A stretch of 64,000 bases of DNA. Source: Misgurnus anguillicaudatus. Lineage: Eukaryota > Chordata > Actinopteri > Cypriniformes > Cobitidae. Shown piece by piece: positions 43,445 through 58,900 of the stretch (positions are counted from its first letter, which is position 1; every line of letters starts with the position of its first letter). Made by a program: the position numbers and the translations under genes. The notes beneath the pieces are model-generated. The model searched no databases, was not told the origin of the DNA, and saw only the letters and a list, made by a program, of their open reading frames with translations. Where the stretch lies: contig NC_073351.2 of assembly GCF_027580225.2 (NCBI RefSeq), positions 2,271,001-2,335,000 of the forward strand, in the 5' to 3' direction.

Positions 43445-46400
43445 TGTAGTCTAGTGGTTAGGGCACTGATTCTCCCATAGAGCCCCAGGCCCCAGGTTCA
43501 AGTCTCACAAGGTTTAAGTGGAGTTCTCCACTGACAAGTAGTCACTTGTTTAGCTCTGATAGAGTTTGTGGGCAGCTTATAGCCTGCATATTCTATATTG
43601 CCTTCCCAAATCCAGTAGGTTGTTCATTTTATTACTGTCCCTCTGTCTCATGAATCAGTCTTCATAGCTGATGTGGGCTTAAGATTTTTGCTGGACATTT
43701 GAGATAAAATTTAAGATAGAGTTCTGGACATAAAATTCAGGGCTTTCAAGCAAAATGTATTCCTGTAAGTTTCAATTTAAGAAAGAGTCCTGGACATAAA
43801 ATTAGCAAATAATACAGCAGATGCCAACAGTATCTTTGGGTTTTGAAAGAAGCAAACAAATCTTCTTTAGATCTGATAGTTTCATGTATTTTTGGTTTTG
43901 AATCTGACTGTACCAGCCAGCCAACTGTCTGAGCATAGGCAGCAATACACAGGACCAGGTTCTGTCAGCCCTGCTCCAACTCATCCTCTGTAGTCTAGTG
44001 GTTAGAGCACTGATTCTCACATGTGGGAGACCCAGGTTCAAGTCCCCCAATGTTTAAGTGGAGCTCTCTACTGACAAGTAGTCACTTCTTTAACTCTGAT
44101 AGAGTTTGTGGGCAGCTTATAGCCTGCATATTCTATTTTGCCTTCCCAAATCCAGTAGTTTGTTCATTTTATTACTGCTCCTATGTCTCCTGAAGCAGTC
44201 TTCATAGCTGATGTGGGCTTAAGATTTCTGCTGGACATTTAAGATCAAATTTAAGATAGAGTTCTGGACCTAACATTCAGTGCCTCCAAGCAAAATGTAT
44301 TCCTGTAAGTTTCAATTTAAGAAAGATTCCTGGACATAAAATTAGCAAATAATACAGCAGATGCCAACAGTGTCTTTGGGTTTTGAAAGAAGCAAACAAA
44401 TCTTCTTTAGATCTGTTAGTTTTCATGTATTTTTGGTTTTGACTCTGACTCTACCAGCCAGCCAACTGTCTGAGCATAGGCAGCAATACAGATGTTGTCA
44501 GCCCAGCTTCAACTCATCCTCTGTAGTCTAGTGGTTAGAGCACTGATTCTCCCATAGAGCCCCAGGCCCCAGGTTCAAGTCTCACAAGGTTTAAGTGGAG
44601 TTCTCCAATGACAAGTAGTCACTTGTTTAGCTCTGATAGAGTTTGTGGGCAGCTTATAGCGTGCATATTCTATTTTGCCTTCCCAAATCCAGTAGGTTGT
44701 TCATTTTATTACTGTTCCTATGTCTCATGAAGCAGTCTTCATAGCTGATGTGGGCTTAAGATTTTTGCTGGACATTTGAGATAAATTTTAAGATAAAGTT
44801 CTGGACAAAAAATTCAGGGCTTTCAAGCAAAATGTATTCCTGTAAGTTTCAATTTAAGAAAGAGTCCTGGACATAAAATTAGCAAATAATACAGCAGATG
44901 CCAACAGTATCTTTGGGTTTTGAAAGAAGCAAACAAATCTTCTTTAGATCTGATAGTTTCATGTATTTTTGGTTTTGAATCTGACTGTACCAGCCAGCCA
45001 ACTGTCTGAGCATAGGCAGCAATACACAGGACCAGGTTCTGTCAGCCCTGCTCCAACTCATCCTCTGTAGTCTAGTGGTTAGAGCACTGATTCTCACATG
45101 TGGGAGACCCAGGTTCAAGTCCCCCAATGTTTAAGTGGAGCTCTCTACTGACAAGTAGTCACTTGTTTAACTCTGATAGAGTGTGTGGGCAGCTTATAGC
45201 CTGCATAATCTTTTTGCCTTCCCAAATCCAGTAGTTTGTTCATTTTATTACTGCTCCTATGTCTCCTGAAGCAGTCTTCATAGCTGATGTGGGCTTAAGA
45301 TTTCTGCTGGACATTTAAGATCAAATTTAAGATAGAGTTCTGGACCTAACATTCAGTGCCTCCAAGCAAAATGTATTCCTGTAAGTTTCAATTTAAGAAA
45401 GATTCCTGGACATAAAATTAGCAAATAATACAGCAGATGCCAACAGTGTCTTTGGGTTTTGAAAGAAGCAAACAAATCTTCTTTAGATCTGATAGTGTTC
45501 ATGTATTTTTGGTTTTGACTCTGACTCTACCAGCCAGCCAACTGTCTGAGCATAGGCAGCAATACAGATTTTGTCAGCCCAGCTTCAACTCATCCTCTGT
45601 AGTCTAGTGGTTAGAGCACTGATTCTCCCATAGAGCCCCAGGCCCCAGGTTCAAGTCTCACAAGGTTTAAGTGGAGTTCTCCACTGACAAGTAGTCACTT
45701 GTTTAGCTCTGATAGAGTTTGTGGGCAGCTTATAGCCTGCATATTCTATATTGCCTTCCCAAATCCAGTAGGTTGTTCATTTTATTACTGTCCCTCTGTC
45801 TCATGAATCAGTCTTCATAGCTGATGTGGGCTTAAGATTTTTGCTGGACATTTGAGATAAAATTTAAGATAGACTTCTGGACATAAAATTCAGGGCTTTC
45901 AAGCAAAATGTATTCCTGTAAGTTTTAATTTAAGAAAGAGTCCTGGACATAAAATTAGCAAATAATACAGCAGATGCCAACAGTATCTTTGGGTTTTGAA
46001 AGAAGCAAACAAATCTTCTTTAGATCTGATAGTTTCATCTATTTTTGGTTTTGAATCTGACTGTACCAGCCAGCCAACTGTCTGAGCATAGGCAGCAATA
46101 CACAGGACCAGGTTCTGTCAGCCCTGCTCCAACTCATCCTCTGTAGTCTAGTGGTTAGAGCACTGATTCTCACATGTGGGAGACCCAGGTTCAAGTCCCC
46201 CAATGTTTAAGTGGAGCTCTCTACTGACAAGTAGTCACTTGTTTAACTCTGATAGAGTGTGTGGGCAGCTTAAAGCCTGCATAATCTTTTTGCCTTCCCA
46301 AATCCAGTAGTTTGTTCATTTTATTACTGCTCCTATGTCTCCTGAAGCAGTCTTCATAGCTGATGTGGGCTTAAGATTTCTGCTGGACATTTAAGATCAA

Positions 46401-46950
46401 ACTTAAGATAGAGTTCTGGACCTAACATTCAGTGCCTCCAAGCAAAATGTATTCCTGTAAGTTTCAATTTAAGAAAGATTCCTGGACATAAAATTAGCAA
46501 ATAATACAGCAGATGCCAACAGTGTCTTTGGGTTTTGAAAGAAGCAAACAAATCTTCTTTAGATCTGATAGTGTTCATGTATTTTTGGTTTTGACTCTGA
46601 CTCTACCAGCCAGCCAACTGTCTGAGCATAGGCAGCAATACAGATTTTGTCAGCCCAGCTTCAACTCATCCTCTGTAGTCTAGTGGTTAGAGCACTGACT
46701 CTCCCATAGAGCCCCAGGCCCCAGGTTCAAGTCTCACAAGGTTTAAGTGGAGTTCTTCACTGACAAGTAGTCACTTGTTTAGCTCTGATAGAGTTTGTGG
46801 GCAGCTTATAGCCTGCATATTCTATATTGCCTTCCCAAATCCAGTAGGTTGTTCATTTTATTACTGTCCCTCTGTCTCATGAATCAGTCTTCATAGCTGA
46901 TGTGGGCTTAAGATTTTTGCTGGACATTTGAGATAAGATTTAAGATAGAC

Positions 46951-49900
46951 TTCTGGACATAAAATTCAGGGCTTTCAAGCAAAATGTATTCCTGTAAGTT
47001 TCAATTTAAGAAAGAGTCCTGGACATAAAATTAGCAAATAATACAGCAGATGCCAACAGTATCTTTGGGTTTTGAAAGAAGCAAACAAATCTTTTTTAGA
47101 TCTGATAGTTTCATGTATTTTTGGTTTTGAATCTGACTGTACCAGCCAGCCAACTGTCTGAGCATAGACAGCAATACACAAGACCAGGTTCTGTCAGCCC
47201 TGCTCCAACTCATTCTCTGTAGTCTAGTGGTTAGAGCACTGATTCTCACATGTGGGAGACCCAGGTTCAAGTCCCCCAATGTTTAAGTGGAGCTCTCTAC
47301 TGACACGTAGTCACTTCTTTAACTCTGATAGAGTTTGTGGGCAGCTTATAGCCTGCATATTCTATTTTGCCTTCCCAAATCCAGTAGTTTGTTCATTTTA
47401 TTACTGCTCCTATGTCTCCTGAAGCAGTCTTCATAGCTGATGTGGGCTTAAGATTTCTGCTGGACATTTAAGATCAAATTTAAGATAGAGTTCTGGACCT
47501 AACATTCAGTGCCTCCAAGCAAAATGTATTCCTGTAAGTTTCAATTTAAGAAAGATTCCTGGACATAAAATTAGCAAATAATACAGCAGATGCCAACAGT
47601 GTCTTTGGGTTTTGAAAGAAGCAAACAAATCTTCTTTAGATCTGATAGTGTTCATGTATTTTTGGTTTTGACTCTGACTCTACCAGCCAGCCAACTGTCT
47701 GAGCATAGGCAGCAATACAGATTTTGTCAGCCCAGCTTCAACTCATCCTCTGTAGTCTAGTGGTTAGAGCACTGATTCTCCCATAGAGCCCCAGGCCCCA
47801 GGTTCAAGTCTCACAAGGTTTAAGTGGAGTTCTCCACTGACAAGTAGTCACTTGTTTAGCTCTGATAGAGTTTGTGGGCAGCTTATAGCCTGCATATTGT
47901 ATATTGCCTTCCCAAATCCAGTAGGTTGTTCATTTTATTACTGTCCCTCTGTCTCATGAAGCAGTCTTCATAGCTGATGTGGGCTTAAGATTTTTGCTGG
48001 ACATTTGAGATAAAATTTAAGATAGACTTCTGGACATAAAATTCAGGGCTTTCAAGCAAAATGTATTCCTGTAAGTTTCAATTTAAGAAAGAGTCCTGGA
48101 CATAAAATTAGCAAATAATACAGCAGATGCCAACAGTATCTTTGGGTTTTGAAAGAAGCAAACAAATCTTCTTTAGATCTGATAGTTTCATGTATTTTTG
48201 GTTTTGAATCTGACTGTACCAGCCAGCCAACTGTCTGAGCATAGGCAGCAATACACAGGACCAGGTTCTGTCAGCCCTGCTCCAACTCATCCTCTGTAGT
48301 CTAGTGGTTAGAGCACTGATTCTCACATGTGGGAGACCCAGGTTCAAGTCCCCCAATGTTTAAGTGGAGCTCTCTACTGACAAGTAGTCACTTGTTTAAC
48401 TCTGATAGAGTGTGTGGGCAGCTTATAGCCTGCATATTCTATTTTGCCTTCCCAAATCCAGTAGGTTGTTCATTTTATTACTGTTCCTATGTCTCATGAA
48501 GCAGTCTTCATTGCTGATGTGGGCTTAAGATTTTTGCTGGACATTTGAGATAAAATTTAAGATAGAGTTCTGGACCTAACATTCAGTGCCTCCAAGCAAA
48601 ATGTATTCCTGTAAGTTTCAATTTAAGAAAGATTCCTGGACATAAAATTAGCAAATAATACAGCAGATGCCAACAGTGTCTTTGGGTTTTGAAAGAAGCA
48701 AACAAATCTTCTTTAGATCTGATAGTTTCATGTATTTTTGGTTTTGAATCTGACTGTACCAGCCAGCCAACTGTCTGAGCATAGGCAGCAATACACAGGA
48801 CCAGGTTCTGTCAGCCCTGCTCCAACTCATCCTCTGTAGTCTAGTGGTTAGAGCACTGATTCTCACATGTGGGAGACCCAGGTTCAAGTCCCCCAATGTT
48901 TAAGTGGAGCTCTCTACTGACAAGTAGTCACTTCTTTAACTCTGATAGAGTTTGTGGGCAGCTTATAGCCTGCATATTCTATTTTGCCTTCCCAAATCCA
49001 GTAGGTTGTTCATTTTATTACTGTTCCTATGTCTCATGAAGCAGTCTTCATAGCTGATGTGGGCTTAAGATTTTTGCTGGACATTTGAGATAAAATTTAA
49101 GATAGAGTTCTGGACCTAACATTCAGTGCCTCCAAGCAAAATGTATTCCTGTAAGTTTCAATTTAAGAAAGATTCCTGGACATAAAATTAGCAAATAATA
49201 CAGCAGATGCCAACAGTGTCTTTGGGTTTTGAAAGAAGCAAACAAATCTTCTTTAGATCTGATAGTGTTCATGTATTTTTGGTTTTGACTCTGACTCTAC
49301 CAGCCAGCCAACTGTCTGAGCATAGGCAGCAATACAGATTTTGTCAGCCCAGCTTCAACTCATCCTCTGTAGTCTAGTGGTTAGAGCACTGATTCTCCCA
49401 TAGAGTCCCAGGCCCCAGGTTCAAGTCTCACAAGGTTTAAGTGGAGTTCTCCACTGACAAGTAGTCACTTGTTTAGCTCTGATAGAGTTTGTGGGCAGCT
49501 TATAGCCTGCATATTCTATATTGCCTTCCCAAATCCAGTAGGTTGTTCATTTTATTACTGTCCATCTGTCTCATGAATCAGTCTTCATTGCTGATGTGGG
49601 CTTAAGATTTTTGCTGGACATTTGAGATAAAATTTAAGATAGAGTTCTGGACATAAAATTCAGGGCTTTCAAGCAAAATGTATTCCTGTAAGTTTCAATT
49701 TAAGAAAGAGTCCTGGACATAAAATTAGCAAATAATACAGCAGATGCCAACAGTATCTTTGGGTTTTGAAAGAAGCAAACAAATCTTCTTTAGATCTGAT
49801 AGTTTCATGTATTTTTGGTTTTGAATCTGACTGTACCAGCCAGCCAACTGTCTGAGCATAGGCAGCAATACACAGGACCAGGTTCTGTCAGCCCTGCTCC

Positions 49901-52900
49901 AACTCATCCTCTGTAGTCTAGTGGTTAGAGCACTGATTCTCACATGTGGGAGACCCAGGTTCAAGTCCCCCAATGTTTAAGTGGAGCTCTCTACTGACAA
50001 GTAGTCACTTCTTTAACTCTGATAGAGTTTGTGGGCAGCTTATAGCCTGCATATTCTATTTTGCCTTCCCAAATCCAGTAGGTTGTTCATTTTATTACTG
50101 TTCCTATGTCTCATGAAGCAGTCTTCATAGCTGATGTGGGCTTAAGATTTTTGCTGGACATTTGAGATAAAATTTAAGATAGAGTTCTGGACCTAACATT
50201 CAGTGCCTCCAAGCAAAATGTATTCCTGTAAGTTTCAATTTAAGAAAGATTCCTGGACATAAAATTAGCAAATAATACAGCAGATGCCAACAGTGTCTTT
50301 GGGTTTTGAAAGAAGCAAACAAATCTTCTTTAGATCTGATAGTGTTCATGTATTTTTGGTTTTGACTCTGACTCTACCAGCCAGCCAACTGTCTGAGCAT
50401 AGGCAGCAATACAGATTTTGTCAGCCCAGCTTCAACTCATCCTCTGTAGTCTAGTGGTTAGAGCACTGATTCTCCCATAGAGCCCCAGGCCCCAGGTTCA
50501 AGTCTCACAAGGTTTAAGTGGAGTTCTCCACTGACAAGTAGTCACTTGTTTAGCTCTGATAGAGTTTGTGGGCAGCTTATAGCCTGCATATTCTATATTG
50601 CCTTCCCAAATCCAGTAGGTTGTTCATTTTATTACTGTCCCTCTGTCTCATGAATCAGTCTTCATAGCTGATGTGGGCTTAAGATTTTTGATGGACATTT
50701 GAGATAAAATTTAAGATAGACTTCTGGACATAAAATTCAGGGCTTTCAAGCAAAATGTATTCCTGTAAGTTTCAATTTAAGAAAGAGTCCTGGACATAAA
50801 ATTAGCAAATAATACAGCAGATGCCAACAGTATCTTTGGGTTTTGAAAGAAGCAAACAAATCTTCTTTAGATCTGATAGTTTCATGTATTTTTGGTTTTG
50901 AATCTGACTGTACCAGCCAGCCAACTGTCTGAGCATAGGCAGCAATACACAGGACCAGGTTCTGTCAGCCCTGCTCCAACTCATCCTCTGTAGTCTAGTG
51001 GTTAGAGCACTGATTCTCACATGTGGGAGACCCAGGTTCAAGTCCCCCAATGTTTAAGTGGAGCTCTCTACTGACAAGTAGTCACTTGTTTAACTCTGAT
51101 AGAGTGTGTGGGCAGCTTATAACCTGCATAATCTTTTTGCCTTCCCAAATCCAGTAGTTTGTTCATTTTATTACTGCTCCTATGTCTCCTGAAGCAGTCT
51201 TCATAGCTGATGTGGGCTTAAGATTTCTGCTGGACATTTAAGATCAAATTTAAGATAGAGTTCTGGACTTAACATTCAGTGCCTCCAAGCAAAATGTATT
51301 CCTATAAGTTTCAATTTAAGAAAGATTCCTGGACATAAAATTAGCAAATAATACAGCAGATGCCAACAGTGTCTTTGGGTTTTGAAAGAAGCAAACAAAT
51401 CTTCTTTAGATCTGATAGTGTTCATGTATTTTTGGTTTTGACTCTGACTCTACCAGCCAGCCAACTGTCTGAGCATAGGCAGCAATACAGATTTTGTCAG
51501 CCCAGCTTCAACTCATCCTCTGTAGTCTAGTGGTTAGAGCACTGATTCTCCCATAGAGCCCCAGGCCCCAGGTTCAAGTCTCACAAGGTTTAAGTGGAGT
51601 TCTCCACTGACAAGTAGTCACTTGTTTAGCTCTGATAGAGTTTGTGGGCAGCTTATAGCCTGCATATTCTATATTGCCTTCCCAAATCCAGTAGGTTGTT
51701 CATTTTATTACTGTCCCTCTGTCTCATGAATCAGTCTTCATAGCTGATGTGGGCTTAAGATTTTTGCTGGACATTTGAGATAAAATTTAAGATAGACTTC
51801 TGGACATAAAATTCAGGGCTTTCAAGCAAAATGTATTCCTGTAAGTTTCAATTTAAGAAAGAGTCCTGGACATAAAATTAGCAAATAATACAGCAGATGC
51901 CAACAGTATCTTTGGGTTTTGAAAGAAGCAAACAAATCTTCTTTAGATCTGATAGTTTCATGTATTTTTGGTTTTGAATCTGACTGTACCAGCCAGCCAA
52001 CTGTCTGAGCATAGGCAGCAATACACAGGACCAGGTTCTGTCAGCCCTGCTCCAACTCATCCTCTGTAGTCTAGTGGTTAGAGCACTGATTCTCACATGT
52101 GGGAGACCCAGGTTCAAGTCCCCCAATGTTTAAGTGGAGCTCTCTACTGACAAGTAGTCACTTGTTTAACTCTGATAGAGTGTGTGGGCAGCTTATAACC
52201 TGCATAATCTTTTTGCCTTCCCAAATCCAGTAGTTTGTTCATTTTATTACTGCTCCTATGTCTCCTGAAGCAGTCTTCATAGCTGATGTGGGCTTAAGAT
52301 TTCTGCTGGACATTTAAGATCAAATTTAAGATAGAGTTCTGGACTTAACATTCAGTGCCTCCAAGCAAAATGTATTCCTATAAGTTTCAATTTAAGAAAG
52401 ATTCCTGGACATAAAATTAGCAAATAATACAGCAGATGCCAACAGTGTCTTTGGGTTTTGAAAGAAGCAAACAAATCTTCTTTAGATCTGATAGTGTTCA
52501 TGTATTTTTGGTTTTGACTCTGACTCTACCAGCCAGCCAACTGTCTGAGCATAGGCAGCAATACAGATTTTGTCAGCCCAGCTTCAACTCATCCTCTGTA
52601 GTCTAGTGGTTAGAGCACTGATTCTCCCATAGAGCCCCAGGCCCCAGGTTCAAGTCTCACAAGGTTTAAGTGGAGTTCTCCACTGACAAGTAGTCACTTG
52701 TTTAGCTCTGATAGAGTTTGTGGGCAGCTTATAGCCTGCATATTCTATATTGCCTTCCCAAATCCAGTAGGTTGTTCATTTTATTACTGTCCCTCTGTCT
52801 CATGAATCAGTCTTCATAGCTGATGTGGGCTTAAGATTTTTGCTGGACATTTGAGATAAAATTTAAGATAGACTTCTGGACATAAAATTCAGGGCTTTCA

Positions 52901-55900
52901 AGCAAAATGTATTCCTGTAAGTTTCAATTTAAGAAAGAGTCCTGGACATAAAATTAGCAAATAATACAGCAGATGCCAACAGTATCTTTGGGTTTTGAAA
53001 GAAGCAAACAAATCTTCTTTAGATCTGATAGTTTCATGTATTTTTGGTTTTGAATCTGACTGTACCAGCCAGCCAACTGTCTGAGCATAGGCAGCAATAC
53101 ACAGGACCAGGTTCTGTCAGCCCTGCTCCAACTCATCCTCTGTAGTCTAGTGGTTAGAGCACTGATTCTCACATGTGGGAGACCCAGGTTCAAGTCCCCC
53201 AATGTTTAAGTGGAGCTCTCTACTGACAAGTAGTCACTTGTTTAACTCTGATAGAGTGTGTGGGCAGCTTATAACCTGCATAATCTTTTTGCCTTCCCAA
53301 ATCCAGTAGTTTGTTCATTTTATTACTGCTCCTATGTCTCCTGAAGCAGTCTTCATAGCTGATGTGGGCTTAAGATTTCTGCTGGACATTTAAGATCAAA
53401 TTTAAGATAGAGTTCTGGACTTAACATTCAGTGCCTCCAAGCAAAATGTATTCCTATAAGTTTCAATTTAAGAAAGATTCCTGGACATAAAATTAGCAAA
53501 TAATACAGCAGATGCCAACAGTGTCTTTGGGTTTTGAAAGAAGCAAACAAATCTTCTTTAGATCTGATAGTGTTCATGTATTTTTGGTTTTGACTCTGAC
53601 TCTACCAGCCAGCCAACTGTCTGAGCATAGGCAGCAATACAGATTTTGTCAGCCCAGCTTCAACTCATCCTCTGTAGTCTAGTGGTTAGAGCACTGATTC
53701 TCCCAAAGAGCCCCAGGCCCCAGGTTCAAGTCTCACAAGGTTTAAGTGGAGTTCTCCACTGACAAGTAGTCACTTGTTTAGCTCTGATAGAGTTTGTGGG
53801 CAGCTTATAGCCTGCATGTTCTATTTTGCCTTCCCAAATCCAGTAGGTTGTTCATTTTATTACTGTTCCTATGTCTCATGAAGCAGTCTTCATAGCTGAT
53901 GTGGGCTTAACATTTTTGCTGGACATTTGAGATAAAATTTAAGATAGAGTTCTGGACATAAAATTCAGGGCTTTCAAGCAAAATGTATTCCTGTAAGTTT
54001 AAATTTAAGAAAGAGTCCTGGACATAAAATTAGCAAATAATACAGCAGATGCCAACAGTATCTTTGGGTTTTGAAAGAAGCAAACAAATCTTTTTTAGAT
54101 CTGATAGTTTCATGTATTTTTGGTTTTGAATCTGACTGTACCAGCCAGCCAACTGTCTGAGCATAGACAGCAATACACAAGACCAGGTTCTGTCAGCCCT
54201 GCTCCAACTCATTCTCTGTAGTCTAGTGGTTAGAGCACTGATTCTCACATGTGGGAGACCCAGGTTCAAGTCCCCCAATGTTTAAGTGGAGCTCTCTACT
54301 GACAAGTAGTCACTTCTTTAACTCTGATAGAGTTTGTGGGCAGCTTATAGCCTGCATAATCTTTTTGCCTTCCCAAATCCAGTAGTTTGTTCATTTTATT
54401 ACTGCTCCTATGTCTCCTGAAGCAGTCTTCATAGCTGATGTGGGCTTAAGATTTCTGCTGGACATTTAAGATCAAACTTAAGATAGAGTTCTGGACCTAA
54501 CATTCAGTGCCTCCAAGCAAAATGTATTCCTGTAAGTTTCAATTTAAGAAAGATTCCTGGACATAAAATTAGCAAATAATACAGCAGATGCCAACAGTGT
54601 CTTTGGGTTTTGAAAGAAGCAAACAAATCTTCTTTAGATCTGATAGTTTTCATGTATTTTTGGTTTTGACTCTGACTCGACCAGCCAGCCAACTGTCTGA
54701 GCATAGGCAGCAATACAGATGTTGTCAGCCCAGCTTCAACTCATCCTCTGTAGTCTAGTGGTTAGAGCACTGATTCTCCCATAGAGCCCCAGGCCCCAGG
54801 TTCAAGTCTCACAAGGTTTAAGTGGAGTTCTCCACTGACAAGTAGTCACTTGTTTAGCTCTGATAGAGTTTGTGGGGAGCTTATAGCCTGCATATTCTAT
54901 ATTGCCTTCCCAAATCCAGTAGGTTGTTCATTTTATTACTGTCCCTCTGTCTCATGAAGCAGTCTTCATAGCTGATGTGGGCTTAAGATTTTTGCTGGAC
55001 ATTTGAGATAAAATTTAAGATAGATTTCTGGACCTAAAATTCAGGGCTTTCAAGCAAAATGTATTCCTGTAAGTTTCAATTTAAGAAAGAGTACTGGAAA
55101 TAAAATTAGCAAATAATACAGCAGATGCCAACAGTATCTTTGGGGTTTGAAAGAAGCAAACAAATCTTCTTTAGATCTGATAGTTTCATGTATTTTTGGT
55201 TTTGAATCTGACTGTACCAGCCAGCCAACTGTCTGAGCATAGGCAGCAATACACAGGACCAGGTTCTGTCAGCCCTGCTCCACCTCATCCTCTGTAGTCT
55301 AGTGGTTAGAGCACTGATTCTCCCATAGAGCCCCAGGCCCCAGGTTCAAGTCTCACAAGGTTTAAGTGGAGTTCTCCACTAACAAGTAGTCACTTGTTTA
55401 GCTCTGATAGAGTTTGTGGGCAGCTTATAGCCTGCATATTCTATATTGCCTTCCCAAATCCAGTAGGTTGTTCATTTTATTACTGTCCCTCTGTCTCATG
55501 AAGCAGTCTTCATAGCTGATGTGGCCTTAAGATTTCTGCTGGACATTTAAGATCAAACTTAAGATAGAGTTCTGGACCTAACATTCAGTGCCTCCAAGCA
55601 AAATGTATTCCTGTAAGTTTCAATTTAAGAAAGATTCCTGGACATAAAATTAGCAAATAATACAGCAGATGCCAACAGTGTCTTTGGGTTTTGAAAGAAG
55701 CAAACAAATCTTCTTTAGATCTGATAGTTTTCATGTATTTTTGGTTTTGACTCTGACTCGACCAGCCAGCCAACTGTCTGAGCATAGGCAGCAATACAGA
55801 TGTTGTCAGCCCAGCTTCAACTCATCCTCTGTAGTCTAGTGGTTAGAGCACTGATTCTCCCATAGAGCCCCAGGCCCCAGGTTCAAGTCTCACAAGGTTT

Positions 55901-58900
55901 AAGTGGAGTTCTCCACTGACAAGTAGTCACTTGTTTAGCTCTGATAGAGTTTGTGGGGAGCTTATAGCCTGCATATTCTATATTGCCTTCCCAAATCCAG
56001 TAGGTTGTTCATTTTATTACTGTCCCTCTGTCTCATGAAGCAGTCTTCATAGCTGATGTGGGCTTAAGATTTTTGCTGGACATTTGAGATAAAATTTAAG
56101 ATAGATTTCTGGACCTAAAATTCAGGGCTTTCAAGCAAAATGTATTCCTGTAAGTTTCAATTTAAGAAAGAGTCCTGGAAATAAAATTAGCAAATAATAC
56201 AGCAGATGCCAACAGTATCTTTGGGGTTTGAAAGAAGCAAACAAATCTTCTTTAGATCTGATAGTTTCATGTATTTTTGGTTTTGAATCTGACTGTACCA
56301 GCCAGCCAACTGTCTGAGCATAGGCAGCAATACACAGGACCAGGTTCTGTCAGCCCTGCTCCACCTCATCCTCTGTAGTCTAGTGGTTAGAGCACTGATT
56401 CTCCCATAGAGCCCCAGGCCCCAGGTTCAAGTCTCACAAGGTTTAAGTGGAGTTCTCCACTAACAAGTAGTCACTTGTTTAGCTCTGATAGAGTTTGTGG
56501 GCAGCTTATAGCCTGCATATTCTATATTGCCTTCCCAAATCCAGTAGGTTGTTCATTTTATTACTGTCCCTCTGTCTCATGAAGCAGTCTTCATAGCTGA
56601 TGTGGCCTTAAGATTTCTGCTGGACATTTAAGATCAAATTTAAGATAGAGTTCTGGACCTAACATTCAGTGCCTCCAAGCAAAATGTATTCCTGTAAGTT
56701 TCAATTTAAGAAAGATTCCTGGACATAAAATTAGCAAATAATACAGCAGATGCCAACAGTGTCTTTGGGTTTTAAAAGAAGCAAACAAATCTTCTTTAGA
56801 TCTGATAGTGCTCATGTATTTTTGGTTTTGACTCTGACTCTACCAGCCAGCCAACTGTCTGAGCATAGGCAGCAATACAGATTTTGTCAGCCCAGCTTCA
56901 ACTCATCCTCTGTAGTCTAGTGGTTAGAGCACGGATTCTCCCATAGAGCCCCAGGCCCCAGGTTCAAGTCTCACAAGGTTTAAGTGGAGTTCTCCACTGA
57001 CAAGTAGTCACTTGTTTAGCTCTGATAGAGTTTGTGGGCAGCTTATAGCCTGCATATTCTATATTGCCTTCCCAAATCCAGTAGGTTGTTCATTTTATAA
57101 CTGTCCCTCTGTCTCATGAAGCAGTCTTTATAGCTGATGTGGGCTTAAGATTTTTGCTGGACATTTGAGATAAAATTTAAGATAGACTTCTGGACATAAA
57201 ATTCAGGGCTTTCAAGCAAAATGTATTCCTGTAAGTTTCAATTTAAGAAAGAGTCCTGGACATAAAATTAGCAAATAATACAGCAGATGCCAACAGTATC
57301 TTTGGGTTTTGAAAGAAGCAAACAAATCTTCTTTAGATCTGATAGTTTCATGTATTTTTGGTTTTGAATCTGACTGTACCAGCCAGCCAACTGTCTGAGC
57401 ATAGGCAGCAATACACAGGACCAGGTTCTGTCAGCCCTGCTCCAACTCATCCTCTGTAGTCTAGTGGTTAGAGCACTGATTCTCACATGTGGGAGACCCA
57501 GGTTCAAGTCCCCCAATGTTTAAGTGGAGCTCTCTACTGACAAGTAGTCACTTGTTTAACTCTGATAGAGTGTGTGGGCAGCTTAAAGCCTGCATAATCT
57601 TTTTGCCTTCCCAAATCCAGTAGTTTGTTCATTTTATTACTGCTCCTATGTCTCCTGAAGCAGTCTTCATAGCTGATGTGGGCTTAAGATTTCTGCTGGA
57701 CATTTAAGATCTAATTTAAGATAAAGTTCTGGACCTAACATTCAGTGCCTCCAAGCAAAATGTATTCCTGTAAGTTTCAATTTAAGAAAGATTCCTGGAC
57801 ATAAAATTAGCAAATAATACAGCAGATGCCAACAGTGTCTTTGGGTTTTGAAAGAAGCAAACAAATCTTCTTTAGATCTGATAGTGTTCATGTATTTTTG
57901 GTTTTGACTCTGACTCTACCAGCCAGCCAACTGTCTGAGCATAGGCAGCAATACAGATTTTGTCAGCCCAGCTTCAACTCATCCTCTGTAGTCTAGTGGT
58001 TAGAGCACTGATTCTCCCATAGAGCCCCAGGCCCCAGGTTCAAGTCTCACAAGGTTTAAGTGGAGTTCTCCACTGACAAGTAGTCACTTGTTTAGCTCTG
58101 ATAGAGTTTGTGGGCAGCTTATAGCCTGCATATTCTATATTGCCTTCCCAAATCCAGTAGGTTGTTCATTTTATTACTGTCCCTCTGTCTCATGAATCAG
58201 TCTTCATAGTTGATGTGGGCTTAAGATTATTGCTGGACATTTGAGATAAAATTTAAGATAGAGTTCTGGACATAAAATTCAGGGCTTTCAAGCAAAATGT
58301 ATTCCTGTAAGTTTCAATTTAAGAAAGAGTCCTGGACATAAAATTAGCAAATAATACAGCAGATGCCAACAGTATCTTTGGGTTTTGAAAGAAGCAAACA
58401 AATCTTCTTTAGATCTGATAGTTTCATGTATTTTTGGTTTTGAATCTGACTGTACCAGCCAGCCAACTGTCTGAGCATAGGCAGCAATACACAGGACCAG
58501 GTTCTGTCAGCCCTGCTCCAAGTCATCCTCTGTAGTCTAGTGGTTAGAGCACTGATTCTCACATGTGGGAGACCCAGGTTCAAGTCCCCCAATGTTTAAG
58601 TGGAGCTCTCTACTGACAAGTAGTCACTTCTTTAACTCTGATAGAGTTTGTGGGCAGCTTATAGCCTGCATATTCTATTTTGCCTTCCCAAATCCAGTAG
58701 GTTGTTCATTTTATTACTGTTCCTATGTCTCATGAAGCAGTCTTCATAGCTGATGTGGGCTTAAGATTTTTGCTGGACATTTGAGATAAAATTTAAGATA
58801 GAGTTCTGGACCTAACATTCAGTGCCTCCAAGCAAAATGTATTCCTGTAAGTTTCAATTTAAGAAAGAGTCCTGGACATAAAATTAGCAAATAATACAGC

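Larger units (their letters stand above)
31333..46950 (+). repeat. 15,618-bp tandem segmental duplication, copy 1
   Basis: Twenty-nine unit heads (31600 to 46674) recur in the same order at +15,618. Dozens of private variants are shared, for example ACTGACACGTAG near 31,683, CATAGAGTCCC near 33,785, CTCCCAAAGAGC near 38,085, GAGTACTGG near 39,473, TTTATAACTG near 41,478, ATCTGTTAG near 44,412 and TTTCATCTATT near 46,035. The only difference I noticed is at 39727 (G) against 55345 (T). The left edge is after 31332, where this copy has G and its counterpart 46950 has C. Confidence 0.94.

Noticed and set aside
46950..46951. Assembly join at the 15.6-kb duplication boundary
   Set aside because: Not provable from the sequence. 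The boundary sits in normal unit sequence without gaps or Ns, so I report it as a duplication with an artefact caveat.
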